A stretch of DNA of 12,362 nucleotides from Bacillota bacterium (GTDB taxonomy: Bacteria; Bacillota; GCA-003054495; Carboxydocellales; JAJZTU01). Below the pieces are notes generated by a model, which ran no database searches, was not told where the DNA came from, and saw only the letters and a list, made by a program, of their open reading frames with translations. Each line of letters opens with the position of its first letter. Positions within the stretch are counted from its first letter, which is position 1. Made by a program: the position numbers and the translations under genes. Positions 1 through 6,313 of this stretch are shown piece after piece. The stretch covers positions 1 through 12,362 of the forward strand of contig JAJZTU010000078.1 in assembly GCA_021848765.1 (NCBI GenBank). Direction: 5' to 3'.

Positions 1-92
1 ACAATTACCTCGTCATCAAGCTCCACCTGGTCACCCACAGCTACGTGTACCTGAAAAATCTTACCGCCTATCGGTGCAGTTATTTCTACCAA
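1..92 (-). CDS. Biotin carboxyl carrier protein (partial, N-terminal end only)
   Basis: The first 30 codons of a small biotinyl-domain protein are present; the rest lies beyond the left edge. The translation begins VEITAPIGGKIFQVHVAVGD and continues with V-E-L-D-D-E-V-I-V. This is the usual opening of a lipoyl/biotinyl domain, a few residues before the expected EAMKM biotinylation motif, which is not in view. The start is a TTG codon at 92..90, chosen because an ideal AAGGAGGTG lies 6 bases upstream. It follows the carboxyltransferase gene by 49 bases on the same strand, so the two probably form one transcription unit. The carrier would move carboxybiotin to or from the carboxyltransferase. 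Because the domain starts at residue 2, this is a short stand-alone carrier and not the tail of a larger subunit. A lipoyl protein is the less likely alternative, given the neighbour. Confidence 0.82.
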   Translation of the reverse strand, partial: MVEITAPIGGKIFQVHVAVGDQVELDDEVI

Positions 93-141
93 GTCTAACA
101 CCTCCTTTACTTATAGGGTTTTATTATTAGCATTGCACTAA

Positions 142-1752
142 TTATACCGGCATATTCCCATGCCTTTTCCACGGGGTAAATTCTTCCTTATCCTCAAGCA
201 TCTTTAAGGCGCCAATAATCCGGGGTCTGGTATCTCTGGGGTCAATTACATCGTCAATATGCTGCCGAAAGGCGGCATCATACGGGTTGGCAAATTTGTC
301 CCGGTATTCCTGGACTTTTTCTTGCTTAACCTGATCCCGGTTTTCAGCTGCTTCCAGCTCCTTCCGGTAAATAATGTTTACCGCGCCTTCCGGTCCCATA
401 ACGGCAACTTCTGCTGACGGCCAGGCCAACACCAGGTCTGCACCCAGGTGCTTGCTGCACATGGCAACATAGGCGCCACCGTAGGCTTTTCTGATGATTA
501 CGGTAATTTTAGGTACAGTGGCCTCCGAGTAAGCATAGAGCATTTTGGAGCCATGCCTGATGATTCCTTTGTATTCCTCTTTCACCCCGGGCATATATCC
601 CGGAATGTCGACCAACGTTAGCAGGGGGATATTAAAAGCATCACAGAAACGGATAAACCGGGCTGCCTTGTCGGAACTGTCACAGTCCAAAACCCCGTTG
701 TAAACCAGGGGTTGGTTGGCAACAATCCCTACTGTCCTGCCATCCATCCGGGCAAAGCCACAAATAATATTACGGGCAAAGTTGGCTTTAACCTCAAAAA
801 ACCGGCGATCATCCACGATAAGGTTAATTATCTTGTGCATATCAAATCCCCGCCGGGTATTTTGCGGCAGGATCCCCAGCAAAGTTTCATCCTTCCGGTT
901 AGGGTCGTCTGTGCACTGGGCCCGGGGGGCTTTACTCTTGCAGTTGGGGGAAATGTAGCCCAACAGGAGCCTGATCTGCTCAACACAGTGCTGGTCATTC
1001 TCCGAAAAGAAATCAGCATTTCCGGTAATCTTGGTGTGAATATGAGCGCCACCCAGTTCTTCCTTGCTAATCTCCTGACCCGTGACCTCTGCAACTACGT
1101 CCGGACCGGTAATAAACATTAACCCTGAGTCGTTTACCTGGAAAATAAAATCGGTTAAAGCCGGGGAATACACCGCCCCGCCGGCACAAATTCCCATAAT
1201 CGCGGTAATCTGGGGGATTACCCCTGATAAGCGGACATTGCGAAAGAAAATATCGCCATAACCACCCAGGGAGTCAGTCCCCTCTTGAATCCGGGCGCCA
1301 CCGGAATCCAATAAACCAATCACTGGTGCACCGGCCTTGGCAGCTAAATCCATGATATTACAAATCTTTTTGGCGTGCGCTGCTCCCAGGGAACCGCCCA
1401 TGACGGAGAAATCCTGGGCATAGAGGAACACCTTGCGGCCATGCACTTCACCATAGCCGGTAATTACCCCATCCCCCAGCAGTTCCTTCTTATCCAACCC
1501 AAAATCCGTACAGCGGTGCCGGGCAAACATATTTACTTCGACAAAAGTACCAGGGTCCAATAATGCTTCAATGGTTTCCCTGGGGTTACGCTTGCCGGGT
1601 TTGCTCTTTCCCCCCATGGCTTTTTGCTGCACTTCTGTTAACTTGCGCAGTGCCTCTTCCACTTCAGGCCACTTCCCCTCCGTTTTACTCTTTCGGAAAC
1701 ATGGTGGATCAGATTGTTTATGTACCGGTGCATAATCATTACTACGTTGCAT
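142..1752 (-). CDS. Acyl-CoA carboxyltransferase, propionyl-CoA carboxylase beta / methylmalonyl-CoA decarboxylase alpha type
   Basis: A 536-residue carboxyltransferase subunit of a biotin-dependent enzyme that moves CO2 between biotin and an acyl-CoA, most likely propionyl/methylmalonyl-CoA. It has two crotonase-fold halves. The N half carries SGGARIQEG (about 150-158), ICAGGAVYSPA (188-198) and ITGPDVV (214-220). The C half carries VDIPGYMPG (381-389), GGAYVAM (425-431) and a DPRDTRPRI segment (504-512), and it ends PWKRHGNMPV, typical of the PccB/MmdA family. Length is slightly above the usual 510-520 residues. The first about 28 residues (rich in charged and polar residues) do not look like the family, and the ribosome site before ATG 1752 is weak, so the true start may be a little downstream. 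A biotin carrier gene follows. No biotin carboxylase or membrane decarboxylase subunit is visible, so carboxylase, sodium-pumping decarboxylase and transcarboxylase cannot be separated. Substrate choice (propionyl versus acetyl or glutaconyl) is inferred from family resemblance. Confidence 0.93.
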   Translation of the reverse strand: MQRSNDYAPVHKQSDPPCFRKSKTEGKWPEVEEALRKLTEVQQKAMGGKSKPGKRNPRETIEALLDPGTFVEVNMFARHRCTDFGLDKKELLGDGVITGYGEVHGRKVFLYAQDFSVMGGSLGAAHAKKICNIMDLAAKAGAPVIGLLDSGGARIQEGTDSLGGYGDIFFRNVRLSGVIPQITAIMGICAGGAVYSPALTDFIFQVNDSGLMFITGPDVVAEVTGQEISKEELGGAHIHTKITGNADFFSENDQHCVEQIRLLLGYISPNCKSKAPRAQCTDDPNRKDETLLGILPQNTRRGFDMHKIINLIVDDRRFFEVKANFARNIICGFARMDGRTVGIVANQPLVYNGVLDCDSSDKAARFIRFCDAFNIPLLTLVDIPGYMPGVKEEYKGIIRHGSKMLYAYSEATVPKITVIIRKAYGGAYVAMCSKHLGADLVLAWPSAEVAVMGPEGAVNIIYRKELEAAENRDQVKQEKVQEYRDKFANPYDAAFRQHIDDVIDPRDTRPRIIGALKMLEDKEEFTPWKRHGNMPV

Positions 1753-1775
1753 TAATAGTCCAAACCCCTACCACC

Positions 1776-1804
1776 ATTTTATAGACCTTCTAAATAAGTT
1801 ACAA
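1776..1804 (-). promoter_or_regulatory. Candidate sigma-A promoter for the carboxyltransferase gene
   Basis: Reading the minus strand, TTGTAA (1804..1799) and TAAAAT (1781..1776) are separated by exactly 17 bases. They lie 23 bases before the ATG at 1752, giving a short leader. The gap upstream contains a terminator-like hairpin, which fits a separate transcription unit starting here. The -35 region overlaps a TAAGTTACA half-site (1795..1803, plus strand) that also occurs in the repeat array at 6167-6313. Found by eye from consensus boxes only. Confidence 0.45.
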
Positions 1805-1895
1805 CTATTCTTTTTGTAAATATCCTTTAAGGGTGCATTTTCGTGGCCCAATGGTATTTTATGGAGGTTGAGTGGCTTTCTCGATAGTCTGCCGC

Positions 1896-1923
1896 CACTT
1901 TTATGCAAATATGCATAAAAGTG
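1896..1923. repeat. Perfect inverted repeat, 12-bp arms with 4-base centre
   Basis: The arm CACTTTTATGCA (1896-1907) is followed by AATA and then its exact reverse complement TGCATAAAAGTG (1912-1923). It lies between the terminator-like hairpin at 1928-1964 and the candidate carboxyltransferase promoter, about 90 bases upstream of that promoter. The shape suits either a dimeric regulator operator or an RNA hairpin extending the terminator region. There is no U-tract after it, so I do not call it a terminator. Confidence 0.6.
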
Positions 1924-1927
1924 CATA

Positions 1928-1964
1928 GAAAACCCGGGGGGACCTAACCTTAACCCGGGCTTTC
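1928..1964 (-). terminator. Terminator-like hairpin after the recombinase-domain gene
   Basis: On the minus strand the arm GAAAGCCCGGG (1964..1954) pairs with CCCGGGTTTTC (1938..1928) over 11 positions with one G-T wobble, around a 15-base loop. It begins 13 bases after the stop codon of the small gene ending at 1978. The only U-rich stretch is the TTTT inside the 3' arm, so termination may be partial. Position and GC core support a transcript end here, separating the acyl-CoA operon from the carboxyltransferase unit. Confidence 0.5.
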
Positions 1965-1977
1965 TCCAGCTTTAAAC

Positions 1978-2337
1978 TTAAATCTTCTGTACATGCCGGC
2001 ATTTCTGCCAATCCTTGATAGTAACTCCGTCACTGGGGATCTTGGCAACATCTCCCCTGCTCCAAAGGTACTCATAAAACTTTTTAATCGCCGCCAAATG
2101 AATATAAAGGGATCTGTCCTTTAACTCTTCCGTCTCCCCCAAGAAGAACAAATAACACCTGATATCACGTTGTTCAACGTCAACATAAGGCTTACCAACA
2201 TGGTTATGAAACTTGCGCACCAAATTAACATACATCTCAGCCTTATATTTCGGCATTTTTTTGCTCTTCAACAAGTACTGTCCATATCCTTCCATAATGC
2301 AAGGCTTTACCAGGCGGCTAGGTTCCATCATACTCAT
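1978..2337 (-). CDS. Stand-alone SAM-like (core-binding) domain protein, tyrosine recombinase N-terminal type
   Basis: A 119-residue protein that resembles only the N-terminal DNA-binding (core-binding, SAM-like) domain of XerC/XerD-type tyrosine recombinases. It has a helical pattern with GYGQYLLKSKKM near the start, the segment YVDVEQRDIRCYLFFLGE in the middle, then SLYIHLAAIKKFYEYLWSRG. The last matches the recombinase helix that precedes 'NP' and the catalytic domain. The catalytic domain (R-H-R-Y) is absent: the reading frame stops at 1978 and is followed by a terminator-like hairpin, so it is either a truncated remnant or a genuine single-domain DNA-binding protein. I chose ATG 2337 because GGAGAAGGTG lies just upstream. 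The longer start at 2388 (136 residues) has no ribosome site, although it sits only 7 bases after the acyl-CoA dehydrogenase stop. It is co-directional with the acyl-CoA operon. A regulatory role is possible but unproven. Confidence 0.72.
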   Translation of the reverse strand: MSMMEPSRLVKPCIMEGYGQYLLKSKKMPKYKAEMYVNLVRKFHNHVGKPYVDVEQRDIRCYLFFLGETEELKDRSLYIHLAAIKKFYEYLWSRGDVAKIPSDGVTIKDWQKCRHVQKI

Positions 2338-2395
2338 GCGTCTCACCTTCTCCTGTCCGAGGCAACTGTTACTATGTTCCTCTCCCATTATATTT

Positions 2396-4153
2396 TTATC
2401 CGACTACATATTTACCGGCTGCCGAAATAGCTGCCGCTATCTCCTGTCTCAGAACCACAGTATTCCGGGGGGTGTACCTGGACAGCTCCTGCAGGTTATC
2501 CAAGGCAGTTGTTAGCTCCTCACCCTCTGTGACGGCTGCCAGGGTCTCCCTGGCCACCAGCTCTAGCCGGCCTATGGAAGAATTGATGTAGGCTTTGGCC
2601 ATAGTCAGCTTAAGCTTTGCCTTGGCCTCACCCTCTTTGAGCGCTGCCTTCTGAGCCCTGAGCCAGGCGCTTTCCAGAGCAAAAGCCTCAATGGCTAAAT
2701 CCGCCAGCCTGCCCAGGATTTCCTGGTGTTTTTGCAGGCCTTCCCCGTACTTCCGGAGCCCGGCGCCCATTGCCAGCAGGAAAATATCCTTCGCGGCCTG
2801 TACCAGACCTGCTTCTCCTTCTCTGGCCGGAACTCCGGCTTGAAGTGCAGCCTGGAGCTTTTCGACTGCTTCCTGGATAGCCAAATCTCCTTTGGCTGCC
2901 CTGCGTAACAAGGTAACGGGAATCAGGTTACGGTTAATTTCATTGGTCCCTTCAAAAATCCGGTAAATCCGGGCATCCCGGTACAGTCTTTCAATGGGAT
3001 ATTCGGAAATAAACCCGTATCCCCCATGAATCTGTACCCCTTCATCTACAGCATATGCCTGAACCTCAGTGGCAAAGACCTTGTTTATGGAGCACTCCAG
3101 GGCATATTCTTCAATACCCTTGGCAGCAACCTGGCCCCCATCATCACCGGAAGTATCCAGGCTGCCCAACATGTTTTCCAGCAGGCCTCCGGTACGATAG
3201 ACCATGCTTTCAGCCACATAAGTCTTAATAGCCATTTCGGCCAGCTTCTCCTTAATGAGACCGAAATTAGCAATTGGGGTATTAAACTGCTTGCGGTCAT
3301 TGGCATAGGTTGCAGCCAGCTCCAGGGCAAATTTGGCATTGCCCACGGCATTTGCGGCCAGCTTATAGCGGCCCATGTTCAGGATATTGAATGCTACTAC
3401 GTGGCCCCGGCCAATTTCAAACAACAGGTTTTCCACCGGAACTTTTACATCCTCCAGGATCAGGGTCCTGGTGGAGGAGCCTTTAATGCCCATTTTCTTC
3501 TCTTCCGGCCCGGTGGAAAGACCCTCAGAATCCCCATCCACAATAAAAGCAGTAAACTTATCCCCATCTACCTTAGCGTAAACTATGAATACATCTGCCA
3601 TTCCGGCATTGGTAATAAACTGTTTGGTTCCGTTTAAGATATAATACTTCCCGTCAGGACTTAACACTGCTTTGGTCTTGGCAGCCAGGGCATCAGAGCC
3701 TGATCCCGGCTCGGTCAAGGCATAGGCTCCGATTTTTTCGGCGCTGACTATGCCCGGCAGGTACTTTTGCTTTTGTTCGCGGTTTCCGAAGAAGACAATG
3801 GGCAAGCTGCCGATACCGGTCTGGCCACCATGGGTCATGGCGAAAGAGCCGGCCCGGCCCATACACTCAGCAATGATGGAGGAACTGATTTTATCCATTT
3901 CCATGCCGTCATACTCTTCAGGAACATCCGCTCCCAGTAGGCCTAACTCTCCGGCAGCCTCCAGAAGTTCTCTGATCATGCCTTCTTTCTGGGATTCCAG
4001 CTCTTCAATTCTGGCCAGGATGTTATCAGCAACAAAACCCAATGCAGTCCGGAAAATCATTTTATGTTCTTCCGTAAAATCCTCGGGGGTAAAGACTTCC
4101 TGGGGATTGGTTTGGCTGAGTAGAAAGCTCCCCCCTTTGGGTAAGTCAGTCAT
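2396..4153 (-). CDS. Acyl-CoA dehydrogenase, long (VLCAD/FadE-like) type
   Basis: A flavoprotein that makes the 2,3-double bond in an acyl-CoA, passing electrons to ETF. It is 585 residues from the start chosen here, longer than the about 380-residue short-chain enzymes. The roughly 180-residue C-terminal extension matches the VLCAD/ACAD9 and Bacillus FadE group. Visible signatures are YALTEPGSGSD (about 144-154), the FAD/substrate segment DRKQFNTPIANF (286-297), QIHGGYGFISEYPIER (374-389) and RIFEGTNEINR (398-408). The glutamate of FEGT (about E401) is the expected catalytic base. ATG 4153 is chosen because GAGGTG lies 6 bases upstream; an in-frame TTG at 4174 has no ribosome site. The gene follows the enoyl-CoA hydratase by about 50 bases. 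No ETF or thiolase gene is in the window. Chain length or ring specificity cannot be read; a cyclic acyl-CoA substrate is possible from context. Confidence 0.95.
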   Translation of the reverse strand: MTDLPKGGSFLLSQTNPQEVFTPEDFTEEHKMIFRTALGFVADNILARIEELESQKEGMIRELLEAAGELGLLGADVPEEYDGMEMDKISSSIIAECMGRAGSFAMTHGGQTGIGSLPIVFFGNREQKQKYLPGIVSAEKIGAYALTEPGSGSDALAAKTKAVLSPDGKYYILNGTKQFITNAGMADVFIVYAKVDGDKFTAFIVDGDSEGLSTGPEEKKMGIKGSSTRTLILEDVKVPVENLLFEIGRGHVVAFNILNMGRYKLAANAVGNAKFALELAATYANDRKQFNTPIANFGLIKEKLAEMAIKTYVAESMVYRTGGLLENMLGSLDTSGDDGGQVAAKGIEEYALECSINKVFATEVQAYAVDEGVQIHGGYGFISEYPIERLYRDARIYRIFEGTNEINRNLIPVTLLRRAAKGDLAIQEAVEKLQAALQAGVPAREGEAGLVQAAKDIFLLAMGAGLRKYGEGLQKHQEILGRLADLAIEAFALESAWLRAQKAALKEGEAKAKLKLTMAKAYINSSIGRLELVARETLAAVTEGEELTTALDNLQELSRYTPRNTVVLRQEIAAAISAAGKYVVG

Positions 4154-4204
4154 TAAGTTCACCTCGCATTTCAACTAGTTATGAATGCTTATCTGCTAAA
4201 CCCG

Positions 4205-4984
4205 TTACTTGTCCGTAAAGTTCGGCTTACGCTTCTCCACAAAGGCAGCCATGCCTTCTTTACGGTCATCGCTGGCAAAAGCGATGATAAAGTTTTGGAT
4301 TTCCAGAGTCAAGGCAGAGGTGATATCCAGGTTTAGGCCTGTATTGATGGCTGCTTTGGCCATCTTCATGGCTACTGCAGGCTTGGAGGCCAGCTTCTTA
4401 GCCAGTTTCCCGGCTTCTTCCATGAGGGAATCTGCCGGTACTACTTTGTTTACCAGACCCAGGCTTTCAGCGGTAGCAGCATCAAAGATATCGCCCAGGA
4501 AAATCAGTTCCTTGGCTTTGGCTGCGCCGATGAGCCGGGACAGGCGCTGGGTACCGCCGGCACCGGGGATAATACCCAGGTTGATTTCGGGTTGGCCAAA
4601 TTTAGCGGTATCTGCAGCGATGCGGAAATCACAGGACAGGGCCAGCTCACAGCCGCCTCCCAGGGCTAGGCCGTTGATGGCGGCAATAACCGGTTTACCC
4701 AGGTTTTCCAGCTTCTCAAAGGCAATCCGGGAAGCCTGGCAGAAGGGGAGGGCTTCTATCGGAGTGAGGTTGACCATCTCAGTGATATCAGCGCCTGCAG
4801 CAAAGGCCTTATCTCCGGCCCCGGTGATAATCACAGCTTTAACGGAAGCATCCGCCTGCAGTTCGTCAGCGGCCTGGATTAGCTCCCGGAATACCTGACT
4901 GTTCAAAGGATTCATCGGCGGGCGGTTCAGGGTGATAGTAGCCACGCCACTTTCTTTATTCAACAGAATTACTTCATATGCCAT
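4205..4984 (-). CDS. Enoyl-CoA hydratase / crotonase family
   Basis: A 259-residue crotonase-fold enzyme, the standard single-domain length, expected to add water to a 2,3-enoyl-CoA. The oxyanion-hole segments are FAAGADI (61-67) and NGLALGGGCELAL (104-116). The two catalytic acids of true hydratases are both present: E113 in GGCELA and E133 in FGQPEINLGIIPGAGG. Their presence argues for a hydratase rather than an isomerase or a 1,4-dihydroxynaphthoyl-CoA synthase. Start ATG 4984 has AAAGGGG about 10 bases upstream. It lies between the 3-hydroxyacyl-CoA dehydrogenase and the acyl-CoA dehydrogenase, so a beta-oxidation role is most likely. A dienoyl-CoA hydratase of the cyclohexadiene-carboxyl-CoA pathway would have the same length and cannot be excluded. 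A long structured leader precedes it. Confidence 0.94.
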   Translation of the reverse strand: MAYEVILLNKESGVATITLNRPPMNPLNSQVFRELIQAADELQADASVKAVIITGAGDKAFAAGADITEMVNLTPIEALPFCQASRIAFEKLENLGKPVIAAINGLALGGGCELALSCDFRIAADTAKFGQPEINLGIIPGAGGTQRLSRLIGAAKAKELIFLGDIFDAATAESLGLVNKVVPADSLMEEAGKLAKKLASKPAVAMKMAKAAINTGLNLDITSALTLEIQNFIIAFASDDRKEGMAAFVEKRKPNFTDK

Positions 4985-5050
4985 GGACTTGTTCCCCTTT
5001 CTAATCTGTTCCCCGTTATCTCCGGACCGGTAGATATTTCAAAAAGTTTC

Positions 5051-5195
5051 GGGCGGGGCCTGCCTGGTTAGTAATAGGCTCCCCACCCTAGGCTTCTCGA
5101 AAACCCTTATCTCCCCGGCCGGGTACCTCCATCCGCAAGGACCCCCACCGGAGAAACTGCTTTTGCACCAGCAATCAGGAAAATTTGCGAGAAGC
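5051..5195 (-). other. Structured leader between 3-hydroxyacyl-CoA dehydrogenase and enoyl-CoA hydratase genes
   Basis: The 287-base gap 4985-5271 has no gene but is rich in self-complementary sequence. Arms GCTTCTCG (5092-5099) and CGAGAAGC (5188-5195) pair perfectly and enclose a domain of about 90 bases. Inside, 5110-5154 folds into an extended hairpin (TCTCC with GGAGA; GGGT-A-CCT with AGGACCC, one bulged A; 9-base loop). Next to it, GGGCGGGG (5051-5058) pairs with CCCCACCC (5081-5088), continued by GCCT/AGGC. Transcribed on the minus strand this becomes the 5' leader of the enoyl-CoA hydratase mRNA. I do not recognise a known riboswitch, and conserved cores such as the cobalamin box, T-box or GEMM are not seen. 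It could be an unknown cis-acting RNA or a dispersed intergenic repeat. Confidence 0.45.
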
Positions 5196-5236
5196 TAAAA
5201 CCTGTTTTTTGTGATCGATTCCGGAAGCATTCCTGC

Positions 5237-5266
5237 TGCCGGTTACCATACATACCGGTTCCGGCA
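5237..5266 (-). other. Hairpin just after the 3-hydroxyacyl-CoA dehydrogenase stop
   Basis: TGCCGG (5237-5242) and CCGGCA (5261-5266) pair perfectly, with a further ACC/GGT inside after a small internal loop. On the minus strand it begins 5 bases after the stop codon. There is no U-tract, so it is at best a weak terminator or an mRNA 3'-end stabiliser between the two genes. Confidence 0.35.
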
Positions 5267-5271
5267 ACATT

Positions 5272-6132
5272 CTACTTCGCGTAGTCATACCACCCTGCAT
5301 TGGTCTTTTTGCCCAGGCGTCCTGCCCGTACGAGGGCCTTCACAGTCTGGGGGGGATTCCAGCGCATATCCTTGGATTCATTGTAGAAGTACTCCATTAC
5401 AAATACCCCAATATCAATTCCGGTGAAATCCATGAGCTGGAAGGGACCCATCGGGTAGTTCAAACCCATGGTTACTGCTGTATCTATATCCTGGGGAGTA
5501 GCCACTCCTTCTTCCACCAGGCGGATAGCCTCGAGGAACTGGGGAATCATGATCCGGTTCACGATAAAACCAGGGGTGTCCTTCTTAACCTCTACAGTGG
5601 TCTTGCCCATGGCCTGAGCGATCTCAGATACTAACTGCACAGTCTCATCACTGGTCTTGTAACCCCGGATAACTTCTACTAACCTCATGATCTGGGCGGG
5701 ATTGAAGAAATGCATCCCGGCTACCTTATCAGGGCGGGAGGTAGCCGCAGCAATGACGGTGATCGACATGGAAGAAGTATTGGTAGCGAGAATTACCTCC
5801 GGCCGGCAAATCTTATCCAGTCTTTCAAAAGCGCTCTTTTTGGCTGCCAAGTCTTCAATAATAGCCTCAACCACAAAATCAACGGTCGCAAAGTCCTCTA
5901 AATTGGTAGTAGTGGTAATCCGCTTTAACACAGCTTCTTTATCTTCAACAGTCATTTTCTGCTTCTCAATATTCTTGTCCATAAGTCCGGTCATACGCTT
6001 TACTGCACCGTCAACAAAACGCTGCTCGACATCACAGAGCACTACATCAAAGCCCTTCATGGCAGCCAGGTGAGCAATTCCGCCACCCATTGAACCTGCT
6101 CCCAAAATACCTATCTTTTTAATGGACATCAT
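5272..6132 (-). CDS. 3-hydroxyacyl-CoA dehydrogenase (Hbd/PaaH type)
   Basis: A 286-residue NAD-dependent enzyme that oxidises a 3-hydroxyacyl-CoA to the 3-ketoacyl-CoA. The N-terminal Rossmann domain begins IGILGAGSMGGGIA, with GAGSMG at 11-16 and an acidic D34 that favours NAD over NADP. ATNTSSMSIT (117-125 region) supplies the conserved Asn and Ser, and HFFNPA places the catalytic His at 141, paired with E153 in LVEV. The C-terminal helical domain has DTPGFIVNRI and NYPMGPFQLMDFTG, as in 3-hydroxybutyryl-CoA dehydrogenases. Length matches the stand-alone bacterial type, without a fused hydratase. AGGAGGT lies 4 bases before ATG 6132; ATG 6129, the next codon, has slightly better spacing, so the start may differ by one residue. 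The repeat array at 6167-6313 lies immediately upstream and could control this gene and those after it. Confidence 0.95.
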   Translation of the reverse strand: MMSIKKIGILGAGSMGGGIAHLAAMKGFDVVLCDVEQRFVDGAVKRMTGLMDKNIEKQKMTVEDKEAVLKRITTTTNLEDFATVDFVVEAIIEDLAAKKSAFERLDKICRPEVILATNTSSMSITVIAAATSRPDKVAGMHFFNPAQIMRLVEVIRGYKTSDETVQLVSEIAQAMGKTTVEVKKDTPGFIVNRIMIPQFLEAIRLVEEGVATPQDIDTAVTMGLNYPMGPFQLMDFTGIDIGVFVMEYFYNESKDMRWNPPQTVKALVRAGRLGKKTNAGWYDYAK

Positions 6133-6166
6133 CCATACCTCCTATGCTTCTATAGTACCTATTTTA

Positions 6167-6313
6167 CTGTAACTTTAAGTTACACTTGCTGTTGTTTTAA
6201 GTTACGCTGACTGTAACTTAAGTAACACTTTCTGTAACTTAAGTTACAGTTTCTGTACCTAAAGGAATATTACTGTACCTCCGGGAAGATTCCTGTAACT
6301 TAAGGAACAATTA
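6167..6313. repeat. Seven-copy, about 21-bp direct repeat with palindromic core
   Basis: Units begin at 6167, 6189, 6211, 6232, 6253, 6273 and 6293 (lengths 22, 22, 21, 21, 20, 20, 21). Each opens CTGT and most carry some form of ACTTAAGTTAC. The fourth unit contains a perfect 18-bp palindrome, CTGTAACTTAAGTTACAG (6232-6249). Units 5 and 6 have drifted most (CTGTACCT followed by purine-rich sequence). The array fills the space between the alcohol dehydrogenase and 3-hydroxyacyl-CoA dehydrogenase genes, and its last unit contains the alcohol dehydrogenase stop codon. A period of two DNA turns with dyad-symmetric cores suggests side-by-side binding of a dimeric regulator. Not CRISPR: there are no unique spacers. 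Confidence 0.8.

Noticed and set aside
3026..3637. 203-codon open frame on the plus strand
   Set aside because: It is antisense to the well-supported acyl-CoA dehydrogenase, and its translation shows no family motif.
4209..4898. 229-codon open frame on the plus strand
   Set aside because: It mirrors the enoyl-CoA hydratase gene, is Ser/Ala/Arg-rich low-complexity, and has no recognisable domain.
5041..5200. Known riboswitch (cobalamin, T-box, c-di-GMP or c-di-AMP type)
   Set aside because: I could not find the conserved core sequences of these classes; only generic base pairing is visible.
5205..5210. T-run as part of a plus-strand terminator
   Set aside because: No plus-strand gene precedes it, and on the minus strand it is an A-run.
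6167..6313. CRISPR array
   Set aside because: The units are contiguous about 21-bp repeats without unique spacers, and no cas gene is present.
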